A stretch of 64,000 bases of DNA from Symbiodinium natans. Lineage: Eukaryota; Sar; Dinophyceae; Suessiales; Symbiodiniaceae. Location of the stretch: assembly GCA_905221605.1 (NCBI GenBank), contig CAJNDS010001746.1, positions 623,797 to 687,796 of the forward strand, read 5' to 3'. Numbering within the stretch: position 1 is the first letter of the stretch; the number at the start of each line of letters is the position of its first letter. The notes beneath the pieces are model-generated. The model worked only from the letters and a program-made list of their open reading frames with translations. It did not search any database and was not told where the DNA came from. Below are positions 34,501 to 46,509 of this stretch, in pieces. The position numbers and the translations under genes are program-made.

Positions 34501-37500
34501 TCCCTAAGCTCCACGCGAGTAGGGCCTTTGGCCACTGCCGATCTCTTGTCTCTTCCCATGGCTGGGGTTCCTAAGCAACCGCGGACCAGTAGCTGTTTCG
34601 TTCCTCAATCAACGCATCGAGTCGCACTGTTCCCTGTTTCTCCCAAACGTGGTTTTTCCCTGAAACCCTGTAAAGTCTCAGCTGTTGACTTGCATCCGGC
34701 GCATTCAGCGCCTTCAGTGCACACTGTGCGGCACGCGGGCCCAAAGGCAAGTTGCACACTGCAGGCTTCCAATCGCGTGTGGGAGGCTCTCTAGCAGCCC
34801 GGTAAGAAGGCTTTGTCGCTGCAGCGCAGCGTGGCAGTGCCATCAAAAGATCCAAATTCATGGCATGCTGCGGGGCTTGTCTTGGTAGAAGTGAGAGGAA
34901 AGAGGAGCAGAAAGCACTGCATGTGGTGAGGCATCTTTGTGCAAGCTGAAGGACCTGTAGCTCACAGGCTGTGGAGTTACCTTGATTTGCGCGTTGTTGA
35001 GCGTGCTGCCACGTAGTTGGCATCTGCTTTAGACGGACGGCTTCGGATGCACGTGCGCAGACGCCTTCTCCCTGTCGTGAAAGAAGGATGGGTCCTTGCA
35101 TCGAAATAGGAGGAGGGGCATGCTGCAAGCTCGAGGCATCTGGGCAGTTTCCTGGACTGTGGGTCGAGAAGTGCCTTCGGCACTTTCCAACCCCCTTACC
35201 CTTGATCCAACGGAGGTGGGTCCATGTCATGGTTGGAAGCTTGCGCAGGGACTCCGGAAGGGGGTTCTAATTTAGAGAGCCCAAGCAGATCCCCTCGACA
35301 ATCGGAAACTTGCCTGTGGACGAGGCGATGTACGCCATCCTTGTGAAGATTCTCTTTTGAGCACTGATCGTCCATTGAAATCCAAGACTCGCCTTTCCTC
35401 TACTCAAGGTGAGGGCTGCAATCCTAGCAGCCTGACCATCGTACTTCCCACTGCTGCATGAAGGATCGCTTCCGGCCTAACACTTTGTTTTGGTGCCAGC
35501 TCCTAGCAGCAAAGTTCTCCGGGCATTGCGGCGTCTTTGTTTTTTTAGCCTCGCCTCAGCGAGAGCCGCTCGAGTCATCGGATTGCCATGGGACCTTCGA
35601 GGCATGATCCTCGAGTTCACGCCAGCGTTGTGTTCAATCGGGGTTCACGGAGCACTTCTGCAGGAAGCATCTGCAAATGTCTGCAACGTCACGTTCTGGC
35701 GACTGATAGGATGCTGCCGATGCTGAAGCCTTCGAATTGACTGGCGCACCAAGCTGCAGATTCTGAGGGCCACACAAAAACACGCCCGGCCTAAATTAAA
35801 GCTTCATTTGTCTATGGCTTAAAGTTTTCAAAGCTCGCCCCATTTAAAGCCGAAGTCCATCATGTTTGTCTCGGGACAAGTCTGCGGTGCTGAATCTGCA
35901 GACGTGTGCGTCGCAAGCAATATAAGACTGTAGTGAGACCTTCCGATCTGTGGCAGGAAGCCTCAGAGCTTTCAGAGTTCGTGAGCAGGTTGCCTGAGCT
36001 GAGACTGGTTTGCCGTGCCTGTCAGAGTCCCGGAAGGGTCCAAGAGCGGCCACGCGACCCTACCTTCGTCGCTGTGTTCTTTCTTCACCTCCCCTTTCCG
36101 CCACTTCCGACGATCCAACAGGATGCTCCCAACGAGCGCAACGAGCACAGCCAAATCTTCGAGATGGTTTGCAGATCCTTGCGCTTCATGAAGTGTCAAG
36201 CTCAAACAACGGTCACATGCCCCCACTTGGTGTTACGACCCTCCAAGCTGTGTTCGAGTGGACGGGCGGTTGAGGCAGCTCGTGCCTGCCATGTTGCTGC
36301 ATGTGGCAATCCTGGTGCCAGCTGCCTGTGCCGTAGAAACAACACATCTGAATGTCAGGTGTCGACATGGGCGACCCGAGCTGGCACCCTACTGACCTCT
36401 AATTGATCTCAATACCTCACTATCACTATCACTGGGTGCCTGAGCTCTTGAGCTCTTTGCGGCTCTTTGCTGTTCATTCTTCTTCTCTGGGAGCGTGTGC
36501 CCCATTTTGGGGAGCCACCGCTTGGGTCGCCACACCCTTGAAGCTTCGGTGCAAGTAGCTTCTGCCGGAAGCTCATGCCCAGATGGAAGTCAAGCACGGT
36601 CAGGGGGGCCCAGAGCTGCCATGGCTTGTGCAACACAGCCCGGCAATTTCCGTCCGGACCACAGCCTCAGGGCTTAGAGAGCCTTCCCATCGTGACTTTC
36701 TTGCAGGCCAAAAGAGCTACGATTCTTGCCGCGCCACCCTCAGAAGTAGGCGCGGTTCCGGGCCTCTATGAGATCCTCAGAGGCAGGACTGAGATCTCTT
36801 CAATCACCCCCTTCCCCCCTTCGTAAACAACATACCTCAGAAAGCGCATGTCGGGAGTTTGTTGAGGATTCAGAGCAGGCCCTGTTGATGGCCAAGGCGC
36901 CGCTGGCCCTGGCACCGGGCGCTCTGATTGGCAGCGTCTAGCTGTTGCCTGAGGCTGCGCGGGCTCCGCTCGCTCGGAACGCGAGGTTGCACTCGGGGTC
37001 CTCGCGTCAACTACGCTGCGAGGTGCACCTGCAGAGCCACGGCTGCCACAGCCTTTCGGCGGAGTCCCAGCAGTGGCGGTGCGGGTCTCTGCGTAGATGC
37101 CTGTTGCTGCACTTGTTGCACATGCGGCACCGGCGTTCGGCCTCTCTGCTTACGGCGGTTGCCCGGCCATCTCTGTTCGCCGCAGTCGCCCTTCGTTGGC
37201 CTCCCGGGACGGATCGCTGCAGATATTTCACAAGGCTGCATGCCACAAGGACCAGAACTCCGGGGAGAGGCGGAAGAGGCCTCTATTGGAAGGGGCACTT
37301 AAATGGTCAGGGCTTGCTGCTGGGTCCTAAGCTTGATGACGAGTGCACTATGTCCATCGCCTGTCGAAGTGGTCGACTTCACATGGTGAAGGGATTCTTG
37401 TATGCACTGAGTGCAGGAGTTCATTTGCCAGTTTAGCTCTTCTCCGGGAATGGGGAGGCGCAGGAGAAGAATGGTAAGGTGAGAAAAGACGCACGCTGTG

Positions 37501-38409
37501 TCAAGACGAAGGTCACCAGGTCTCCGCTGTGACCGGAAGACTCGGCCTCTCCTGGGCCTCGGCGGCCGCTCTCTCTTGACTCTCCTGTTGAAACCCCGAC
37601 AGAGACGGGAAAAGTATCTCCCCGGGTCGCTCCCGTTTTGCTTCACGGCGCGAGGCACCAGCCCGTAGAGCCTGGCAAGTCCGTGCAAAGGGTCTTTGAC
37701 TCCTTTGACTCCTTTGGCACCTTGACTATGCGAAGCGCGAGGCTTGCTGGGCGCCAAGGCTTCAGCACGTGCCGTCGCAATTCCGTAAGTGAGCTCGAGC
37801 CTTCAGCCACTCACGGTCATGTCAGCAGATTCCATCACTAGTAGCCGCTGCCTCGCCTTGCTCGCCTTGCTCACCTTGCTCTGGTTCTCGGACAGCTCGA
37901 GACTAGCTCGGCCGAGGGCTTTTTCCAACGTGATCCTGGAGGCTTGCCGCGAAAGCGTCTTCACCTCTTACGCTGTTTTGGATTCGGATTTCTTCCCCCT
38001 CGTTCGCTTTCGTCGCCGAGCATCTCAACACGTTCTGTCTCTTCGCGCTGCCGGCAGTCCCCACTCTGCCCCACGTGTTTTTAAGCAGCGTGACGGCATG
38101 CGCGCGTCTCTGTGTGTTCAGATGAATATAGGGGAAGGACTTCATCGTGCAATGGGCGCGCGAAAGCTGCATCATTTCCTCCCAGCAGTGTCTTCTGGTG
38201 TGATGGGCCGTGGGATTCCTGGGATGCGAGCATGAGGTCTGAAGTTGGGCTCCCAGTCCTCTTTGAGATTCGCGGCTCCCCCAAAAAAAAGTTGAGACTT
38301 TGATTGAAGCCATCGTCGATGCCCTTTGCTGGACCCGAAGGGATCTTCCATATGGGAGACGCAGCTCGGGCAGAGGGCTCGGGCAGAGGGGCAGAAGGGT
38401 GGGATAGGG
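31586..38409. other. Non-coding part of copy B
   Basis: Corresponds to 12,785-18,900 of copy A. It includes the nearly invariant island 35,760-36,260. A run of C-rich CACTCCCCC words lies at 34,356-34,400. Open frames of up to about 220 codons (for example minus 34,571-35,230) are not conserved as frames in copy A. No gene is recognised. Confidence 0.5.
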
Positions 38410-38477
38410 TGGGCATAATGGGGCATAGTGGGGCATAATGGGGCATAATGGGGCATAATGGGGCATAATGGGGCATA
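38410..38477 (+). repeat. Minisatellite GGGCATAATG, seven copies
   Basis: Seven 10-base units in a row, two with small changes. Copy A has only two or three at 18,902-18,930, so the array expanded or contracted after the duplication. Overlapping minus-strand frames rich in HYAPLCP come from this repeat and are not genes. Confidence 0.9.
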
Positions 38478-38686
38478 GCCCACTCTGCAAGCTGCGTAGA
38501 GCCGCGTCCCTGAATTCGTCCAGGCACAGCTCAGCAAGGCTTTGCAAAGCTTCGCCTTGTCGAACACCGTATGCTGAGACCGGGCTGTGCTGGCTGGAGC
38601 CGAATGCCTCTCGAATCTCCTAGTTGTTGCCTTGCTGCGGCGCACTTGGCCTGGCAGGTCTAGGCCTAGGCCTACGAGCGTGCTTC

Positions 38687-38721
38687 AGAGAGAGAGAGAG
38701 AGAGAGAGAGAAAAAAAAAAA
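38687..38721 (+). repeat. AG microsatellite followed by an A tract, private to copy B
   Basis: Twelve AG units, then eleven A residues and an ACAAAACACAAC tail, sit where copy A (about 19,160) has none. Sequence on both sides matches copy A. The A-rich end could be a trace of a retroposed insertion or a simple expansion. Confidence 0.85.
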
Positions 38722-39074
38722 CAAAACACAACTGAGTCGTACGGAGCGACTGAGACTGGCTTCAGCCTAAGGCATCTCAAGCTGTTGCCTTCAGACGCAC
38801 TCCGATTTAGTCCAAGCTTCATGCTGGTCCAACCACCTTTATGACAACGCGGACGCCGACACACGGACAGACGCACGCGCGCACTCGCTCGCCCGCCCGC
38901 CCGCCTCTCTCACTCCGACACTCGCACACAAGTAGACCACTGGCAGCAGGTCTGCATTGTGCCGGCTTTGAAGAGATGAATCTGAACATGAGAGAGAAGC
39001 GTGTACGGCGGCAAAGAAGCGTGGACTGGAGAGTGAGAATGATTTTTTCCATAAGTACGGCTTTGGATGTGTCT

Positions 39075-39785
39075 TGATCACCAGTACTTTAAGCTTCCGT
39101 CGCTGTGCGCTGGAGTCTTTGTCTCAGCGTTATGGGCCTGTGATGTGAGAGCTAGAGTGCGAGCTGCGGGTGCCAGGTGCTGCAGTGGTGCACAGAATTA
39201 GTCGCCATTCTGCCAGCAGGCCTTTCGAGAAGAGTTCAGGAAGGAGTCAGAGCTGTCCGTGCTTAGGCTTGAACTTGGTGATGTATGCTCAGGGTTCTCG
39301 AATTCGGCTACGCCCCGACCTGTAGAGCGACAGCTGCGCTGCATGTCGCGGGCTTCTGTCCGACGCCGGGATGTGCTATGGAGGCTCATCGCGCATGTGC
39401 CGCATGCCTTATCTGCCTCGTCTGCCTCATCTGCCTCGCCCACACCTCTCAATCTCACATCATTGCCGGAGAATGGTAAAGCATGGTTGTCGGAGCGTTC
39501 CATGAACCGTGCACAAGCACCCCACTGGAGCCCTTTTACATGGCTCCTAAAGACCTTGTAGGCTCCGTCAGCTCTGACCGTCCCAGATGTGTAGGTGTGT
39601 GCAGAAAGCTACTTGAAAGCTACTGCAGATGTCTTCCCCAGTTGATGGCTCATGCTTCTGCGGTTCGTAGTATGGGGTGTGGGGAATGCTTCGGGGAATG
39701 CTTCGGGGAGCCTCCGTGCATCAAGCTAGGAATGCTCACGGCGCCTCGGTGTGTTGCTGCCTCCGGTCACTGGGCTGCCCAGCTT
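39075..39785. other. Most strongly conserved block of the duplication (copy B)
   Basis: Partner of 19,505-20,206, apparently identical over its last roughly 500 bases. The minus-strand frame 39,198-39,503 shares its first about 75 residues with copy A, then differs after a 12-base in-frame insertion and a 1-base shift. The plus-strand frame starting at 39,483 continues to 39,938, longer than in A. Coding status is unresolved. Confidence 0.5.
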
Positions 39786-39900
39786 TGGCCAGCTGCTGGG
39801 GCAGGAGCGCAGGACGCGCCCGTGAGTGCCCTTTGCTCTGCAAAAGGCTGGCCGTTGAAGTTCCGAATTTTCAGCCCCTTAGCGTCCTCAAGCGTGGTCA

Positions 39901-40119
39901 CTAAAAGCCCTCGATGTAGAGCTGAGCCCGAGGCATAAACTCGAGGTGAGCTTGTGGGTCGGCAACATCCAAGCGCCTCTGTCTGTGAACGCCGATGCAG
40001 GTGGTCTTGATCAGCAGCTCTTCCTGCTGCCGCGCGCACGGTGCCTTCCAGGCATCGATGACTTTCCGCCATGGCTCCTCACTCGCGCCTGTCATCTGAC
40101 CATCAACCGTCAACTCCAA
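39901..40119 (-). pseudogene. Protein-like island of unknown family (copy B)
   Basis: A 72-codon frame parallel to the C-terminal part of 20,338-20,925. It reads KVIDAWKAPCARQQEELLIK and CIGVHRQRRLDVADPQAHLE. It continues a few residues further (YIEGF) before a stop. It is shorter than the copy-A frame because of upstream indels. Confidence 0.35.
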
Positions 40120-42444
40120 GCATGCTGCTTTCTCGCCGCATGCGCCCAGCCAACATGTTTGGCCTCGTAAGAGTCGAGCTTAGCCCCACCAAACACTCGT
40201 CGGCGTTCCCGCATCTCCTGCATGTCCTGCATTTCTTGCATTTCCTGCACCTTGCGCCGGGCTTTGCGAGCTCTGGTGGCCTTGCAAGCTGTCGCCTCAG
40301 AGGGTCCACGCTCTTGGCTTTGTTCCAGAAGGCCTGTTTCAGCGTTGCGGGCGCACCAGCTAGCAACTGGGATCTTCAGTGCTCTGCGTGCTCTGCCTGA
40401 TCCGCGACTGCGAGTACCGGCCTTGGCAGACACCGGTGGCGTCTTCCCTTCTTTGGTTGCAGACTGGTCTTGAAAAGCAAGCGCCGCAGACATGTGGGGT
40501 CCGCCGGAGTATTTCGTGTGGGTCCGAGTGCCCCTGAGGTTGGACTATCTGCAGGCCACATGAGCGACTGGCTAAATCCCATGCCTCTCTAGGTAGCTTC
40601 GGGCGAGACATAGTGCTGCGGAAGAGAGACCTAACCCCAAAAGCGATACCCCCGGATGTCATCGTTTTGCTCGAGAAAGCGATACCTAGCCCCAAAACCG
40701 AGAACCTCAATGAAATGTCTCAGTCGGGGCCTCTGGGTTTTACTGCGCGCTCACCTTCACACTGACGATCTGACGTCGGACTGAAGAGTCTTGCGTGAAG
40801 TCTCCGCTCAGCTCCTGATCGCAAGCCTTCCGCGCTAACGGTCTCCGCGTCTGCAAGTTGCGACCAGAACCACACACGCGCAGCTCCTGCCTAAGTTGAT
40901 GCCGTTTGTGCTGCACCTCTTTCAACAGAAGTTGCAGCTGGCGCGGCCTTAACAATTCAGGGGTGTTTTCTCGGCAGCAGCGGCTCCAGTGTGGAGCACT
41001 TCGCTGTGTAGTCCAACGTCGGCAATGCCGGCAGAAGTGGTGATCTCACGCGTGGGGGCCCGGTGCTGCACACGCGACACGGCGCTTGCGACGTCTTGCA
41101 ACCAAGTGTGGCCTGCACCGGGTGAGGCTGGTTGGTACTCTTGGCGAATTCTTGCGCTGTGGCACTTTCGTTCCTGGAAGCGAAGTAAGTTGCAGCACCC
41201 TTTTCTTGGGGCCTGGAGGGGACCATGTCGACCGGGGTCGCTACAGCGCCTACAGCGGCTCCTTTAGGGCTCGGCCACGTGCTGCCAGGCTCCTCCGGCA
41301 CATGTTCGTGCAGGTTGCCCTCTGCACCTGGATGTTTCTTGGTGAGGGATGAGATCGTCAGCTTCATGCAGGACATGGGGCTGCTCAGCTGCGTCCCGAT
41401 GCGTCGAGAGGGTTCACGATCACCAAACCACCTGAACTCCCACAGCACGACCGAGTCACCAGAGGTTTGAGGCTCCCTTCGCATGTTAGAATTTGACACT
41501 GAAGCGGAGGCAACTACCGCATGCGAGATGAAGTCAACATAAGTAAGTCCACAAGTGCATATAAGCGCAGGTCTCAATGCAACGCAAGCCACGCTGCTGT
41601 GCAGATTGCGCAACGGGCAACGCAGTAGCCATGCGTGGACCACCAGCCTTTTCTTTAAGCTCTGGGCCCGTCTCCGACTCGGCAGGCCGGAGTGGGGCCG
41701 GCGCCCGACCATCGCTGCATCTCGCTGCGCTTCGACACGGGCATCGTCGAAGCATCGGCATCGTGCTTATAGGACTCAGAAGCTGCGCATATCGCACGCG
41801 TGGAAAGCACACGCATGCCCGAAGGTGAGGCTAAATCCTCTCAGAACAACGTGTTCTTGAACCTCACTGACTCACTGAGATGCAAGAGACGGACCGCGAG
41901 CCAGGCCACTGTCGTGATGGAAGCTGCCCAAAGCAGCCATTCTCCTGGGTCTTAAAAGGGCTTTTGACCTCAGTACCGTAGATTCCCTCTGAACCAGCGC
42001 AGGAAATCCCCAGCATCCGTGATGGGGGTCGCCGTGCCGAGGAAGAGGTGGAGCGTGCGATTCCCGTCCAACAGCAGCAGGTCCAGCGGGGACGGGAGAG
42101 TCTGCCTCCGTCGTGCCGCGCGACAGTGCGCATGCCATCACGCCTGCAGACCGGCACAGCAAATAACCCCTACGTCGCGAGAGCATGTTGTGTGCTGGTT
42201 CCTATAGTTCTTACTCTTCGGACCCTCGCACTTCCGTAAGGCCCTGCAGCTTGCCAGCAGCTTGCCTGCACCTGGCATTGGTCACAGTGGAGCTGACCTC
42301 TTGCAGGCCCTGCAGGCCCTGCAGACGCTTAGGGGCCTACAAGGTGTAGCTGCTGGCACCTGCTGTCGAAGTCGCGCTTGTGTGCCGCTGGCTCTGTCCA
42401 GGATCTATCTTCTCAGCTTATACTTAAGACGTGCAGGTGATGAG

Positions 42445-42624
42445 ATGTACGCTGGCGCAGCCCAGGCTGACGCTCTGCTCGGTTTCTCTCCTGTGCGAGT
42501 TGCCTTTCTCTCGTTGCAGCGTCGTTGCACTCTCCGTGACTTCGAGTTGCGGCTACAAAGCCTCCTTCAGGCTGGGGACGATTTGATGGTGTCTGCGAAC
42601 GCAGCTCACGTCGTGGCTAGTTAG
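42445..42624 (+). pseudogene. Short helical protein-like frame (copy B)
   Basis: Starting at an ATG, this 59-residue frame contains ALLGFSPVRVAFLSLQRRCT, then LRDFELRLQSLLQAGDDL and a stop shared with copy A. It looks more like real protein than its partner at 22,744. The frame is open further upstream (to 42,262), so it may be the end of a former exon. Family unknown. Confidence 0.35.
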
Positions 42625-43271
42625 TCCTTTTGGTGCAGCACTGGCGTCGCACGCAGACCAGCACGGTCTTCGGACCCTCGCAATGCCTCGCAAACTCGCC
42701 CGTGGGGACCTGCGCAACTTGCCTGCAGCTTGCCTACAGCTTGCCTGCCTCAGCTGGCGGTTGGGTGTGTTGCCTTCGAACTTGGGCGAGGCAGAGGACC
42801 CCAGGGATAGGATAGGAGCCGCAACCCGGGAGGTTGGGGAGATCCTGCAGCAAAGCATCAGAACCAGTCTCGTTTGCGCTCTGTTTTAGTCGCTGCCAGC
42901 AGGGCGGCGCGAAGAGCCCGTGCTCCTTTCCGCAGCCAGGGCCGAGATTGACCACTATGGGACTATGGCCGTGTGCATTGCATTGAGCAGAGATCAAAAC
43001 CTCAAGAGTGCACAACAGTTAGTCTTAGTTCGTTTGAGGTGCAGTCATGCGAGGATGCTTCGAGTTGGTGAGCTTCGAAGGTCCTGGTCTGTTGCATCTC
43101 TTGATGCCGCGGAGAAGGCCCAGCGCTGCGACTCGTCTGTGGCAAGCAGCCTCGTTGATTGTAACTTCGAATGCCTGCTGCCCACGACTGGTACTGTAAG
43201 CTGGAGTGGTCTTTGCCTGCTGCGGGCTATGTACCAAGCGCGGAGCACGAGCTCAACGGCTTCGTGTAGTG

Positions 43272-43665
43272 AGAGAACCCCCTGTGGCCCCTACGGCTGC
43301 ACAGGCCTCGCTTCATTTGCAAGGCCAATGCCATCGAGCAGATGCATGATGCAGGTGTCCGGAAATGTCCTGGGCGTTTGCGTGTGGAATTCCGATGGGA
43401 GTCTCTGACGGAAGAGGCAGCTTACGCACTAGTCGAAAAAATGTGTGACATGTTGGGCCTCGCAGTTCTGCAAGAGCCGGCAACGTCGTTGTCACATCCT
43501 GGGCATTCTGACTATCGGACAAGACTCCGTGCTGAGATCAGACAACCTGCTCTTCAGCTAAGCCTCAGGCGCGCGGGCTCTGACAACAGCACAAGTTATG
43601 AGAAGTTCACTAAGAAGTGTGGCCTGACTCGCGTCGATGGCTTGAAGGTCAGCGAGGGCTCATGA
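43272..43665 (+). pseudogene. Protein-like open frame, about 130 codons (copy B)
   Basis: The frame is open from just after a TGA. It contains FICKANAIEQMHDAGVRKCP, RVEFRWESLTEEAAYALVEK and TKKCGLTRVDGLKVSEGS before its stop. It has no ATG near its beginning, so it resembles an internal or last exon. In copy A the same region (23,520-23,970) is interrupted by stops and frame changes. Part of the conservation is in a different frame (SGNVLGVC with SGHVLGVC), so the true frame is uncertain. Confidence 0.35.
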
Positions 43666-46509
43666 GGCTTGTCCGGCTTGGAACCGTCTCGTCAGCTGCG
43701 CAGCGCGGTCATCACCAACACGGGCATTCGGCATTGCGGACACAAAGTCGCTCAGTCTCTTCGCCTCTAGGAGGAGGACTCCGACCGGGCGCGGCGTGCG
43801 ACGTGCGCCCGCACAGAGGCGCGGTGTCGCTTCATTGCCAGGTGCACAGCCCCTTGCCTCTCCCCGGCATGCCTCGCCACGCCGTTTTCAGGAGAAGCTG
43901 TTTGAAAACAACAGTTTTAACACAACATCCTTTAAGGTGCAGTCGGCGCTTCGTGAAAAGAGGGACCCGAGGTCGCCAACTTTCCGAGGCTTTGGGTAGC
44001 CAACAAGAAAAACGGCAGCCATCATGTGCGTAAGGTTTTTAAGCTCGACCAGTCCCATGCCCAGACCTTGCGCCGCGTCGAGTCGCAGGCTGTTGCGGTG
44101 AATTCTTTCTCCAACAAAGTGAAAAGATGAAATGCTGGTGTTGTAAGAACTTCTCTTCCAGGAAATCGCGCACCGCGCCAACCTTTCGTCGTGAAAGCGA
44201 CCTCAACTCAACCCTTTACGGGAAATTTACCAGTGGCGAGGCCGTGCGCCTCTCATATATTGAATCGTGCACTGTAATTCAGAGGCGCGTCTTACGATCG
44301 CAGGCACCGTGTTCGCGCACGTTTGCTCGTTTTGCTTGAAGGGACAAGTGCCGATCAAGGCCCCTGGAGTCATACAACATTGCAGAAGCACACGTGCTTC
44401 TCGGATTTTAGTTTACCACCCTTGCTTCCTCTCCAAGCTGACGGGACGAAGAGAAGCGGCTTGACTATTTCTACAGGTCGATTCGGTGGAGCGTTGAAAT
44501 CTTGAAAACCTGCAAATTCCAGGCCCTGCCTGCTGGAGCTGGAGCACGCCTCCAGACAGTTCGACTTTTTAGAGCTGTGGGGAGTCCCCCTGCAGGCTTT
44601 GCTTCCCGCAGAAGCGCAGCGGGCCGAATGGAAAGGCGCGCCCGCGAAAGGGCAACTGCCCAACGAAGCTCCAGAGTTGCCATAAGACTTTAGCCCCCGT
44701 GTGCCAAGGCTAAGGCTTCCTGAGCAGTGCCTCCTGGTCTTCTGACTTCAGAAGGCTTCAGAGGTTCAAGCCTCCGTGCGTCGAAGTGGATTGTCCTCCC
44801 TTAAGTTGTCTTAGGCCACGCAGACAAAACTGACAAAACTTGAGACTTCATGACTCCCGTCGCTCTCAATCCCAAGGCCCGCATCTCGAGTTGAGAACAT
44901 CAGAGCGGCGGATTCGCGTACTTCGCAAATTTGGCACACCTGGCACACTTCGCAGACTTCGCACACTTCGCGCCAGGCAGCCATCCAAAGAGTCTGCGAC
45001 GTTGTCGGCATGTTCGTCAGAGAGCAGTCGCAGCAAAGGGCAGCGCGGCCTCTTGAACAAGATCACTGCTACGCCAGAGTGCATCCACTTCAGCATAAGC
45101 CGTCCCTTGCGGTGGAGGTGCTGCGCTTTCAATAGGCGTCTCAGCTTCTCGAGTTTACACCGAAACCGACGGGCTCCGAAGAATCCACGCCAAATCCACA
45201 TGTTGAGGCGCCCCTAAGGCCCTAGGTCCTCCGAGTCAGCGCTGACCAGTGCATCACAAGCGCTGTAGCACCCAGTGCTTCAGACACCGCCATCGCGTGC
45301 TCCCCAGGCTCCCCAGTCCCCGTGTGCCGAGCTGAAAGCCCGTCTTTCGCAACTTGACGCAGTGCCAAGCCTCGAGATGCCGATGGGCCTTTCTCAGGGG
45401 CGCGTGGGACTGTGGGGTCGCCACCCATAGCGCCGCCAACTCCACTCCGGCCCGCAGCACCAGCATTAAGGCCCCTTCTTGGCCCAGTTCTAGTGGCCTA
45501 GGACCTTAGGACTCAGGGGAATTGAGGGACTTGGGGAGGAGGGCGCAGTCTAAGTGCAATTGTGAGTAAGGGAGGAAGGTCCTTGAAGGCACAGAAGCCC
45601 GGTGCGACGAAGCGAGGAAGTGTGGCTGGCAAGTGCACTCTCTTGGTCTGCCTGCTAAGGGGCCCTGCTCCACGTGTCACGGACTCGAAGCCGGCTGCAA
45701 TCAGACTCTCAAGGTCGGCTCTTTGTGCTCAACTCTTTCAGAGTCTCAGCTCGGCTCTCTTTAAGCAAAAAACGCCCCAACAGGCTGGCTCAGTCTCTGT
45801 AGCGTCTGGGCGCCTGGACGAGAAAGGCAGCGACGGCAGTGACGCAGATACCGGCCTGCTGCCATTCGCGCCCGTGGGGAGGCGAACGGGAACGCGCGCG
45901 TGCGCTCTTGCGGCATGCGCGCATCTGCCAGACCATGCAACACAACGGCATTGATTTTCAAGGAGCTGCGCAGACAGGAGCCCTGTGGGAGCCATGCAGC
46001 ACCACTTGTCTTTCCAGTGACCTGGACACACAGGCAAGGCATCAGCTGAAGGGCTTGCTGCGAGAAATCAGCAGTTGGCCCCAGCAATCTTGACTCTCCA
46101 GTGGGCACGAGCCCAAGACGCGGAGAAAAGACAGCCCCCCCCCAAACACCACAACATGTAAATAAGCAAAGCGTGGGGCGGAGAGGGGGGCAAACAAGGC
46201 ACCCACCCCAAGCCCATCCAATTGGTTGAATCTACAAGGCAACGCAGACTGGCCCATAATTCATAATGTTTTGGTGTTTTGGAAGAAGCGTTCGCTGCTA
46301 TGGCTAAGGAGGTGAAATCAGGTGAAATCCCCCCCCAAACATGGGAAATCATGGATGCGGAGTGGAATTGGAAACGCTTGCGCGGCCGGGCCGGCCAAAA
46401 CCACGGGTGCCAGGCCAGGGTTCTGCATATCACTGTATATCATTGCAGGTGGGATCGGAAGCTTGGAGAGTCCCCCCTCTTAAAAACACTTCTGCGTGGG
46501 GCTCAGCTC
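43666..46509. other. Remaining non-coding part of copy B
   Basis: Matches about 23,970-27,420 apart from the A-specific insertion. No gene recognised. Confidence 0.45.

Larger units (their letters stand above)
27660..46500. repeat. Tandem segmental duplication, copy B (about 19 kb)
   Basis: Partner of 7,300-27,650 in direct orientation; anchors are given there. Relative to A, copy B has more simple monomers and fewer composites in its array, an inverted 0.4-0.55 kb module (31,018-31,585), a roughly 380-base insertion (30,623-31,008), an AG/A microsatellite (38,687-38,721) and an expanded 10-base repeat (38,410-38,477). It lacks the A-specific blocks at 13,936-14,260 and 26,625-27,235. Confidence 0.92.

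Noticed and set aside
38081..38645. Minus-strand frames rich in HYAPLCP
   Set aside because: They are produced by the 10-base minisatellite and are not conserved in copy A.
40957..41712. 251-codon minus-strand frame in copy B
   Set aside because: Its partner in copy A (21,296-21,915) is broken into two frames, and no motif is present; the plus strand has the better conserved short reading.
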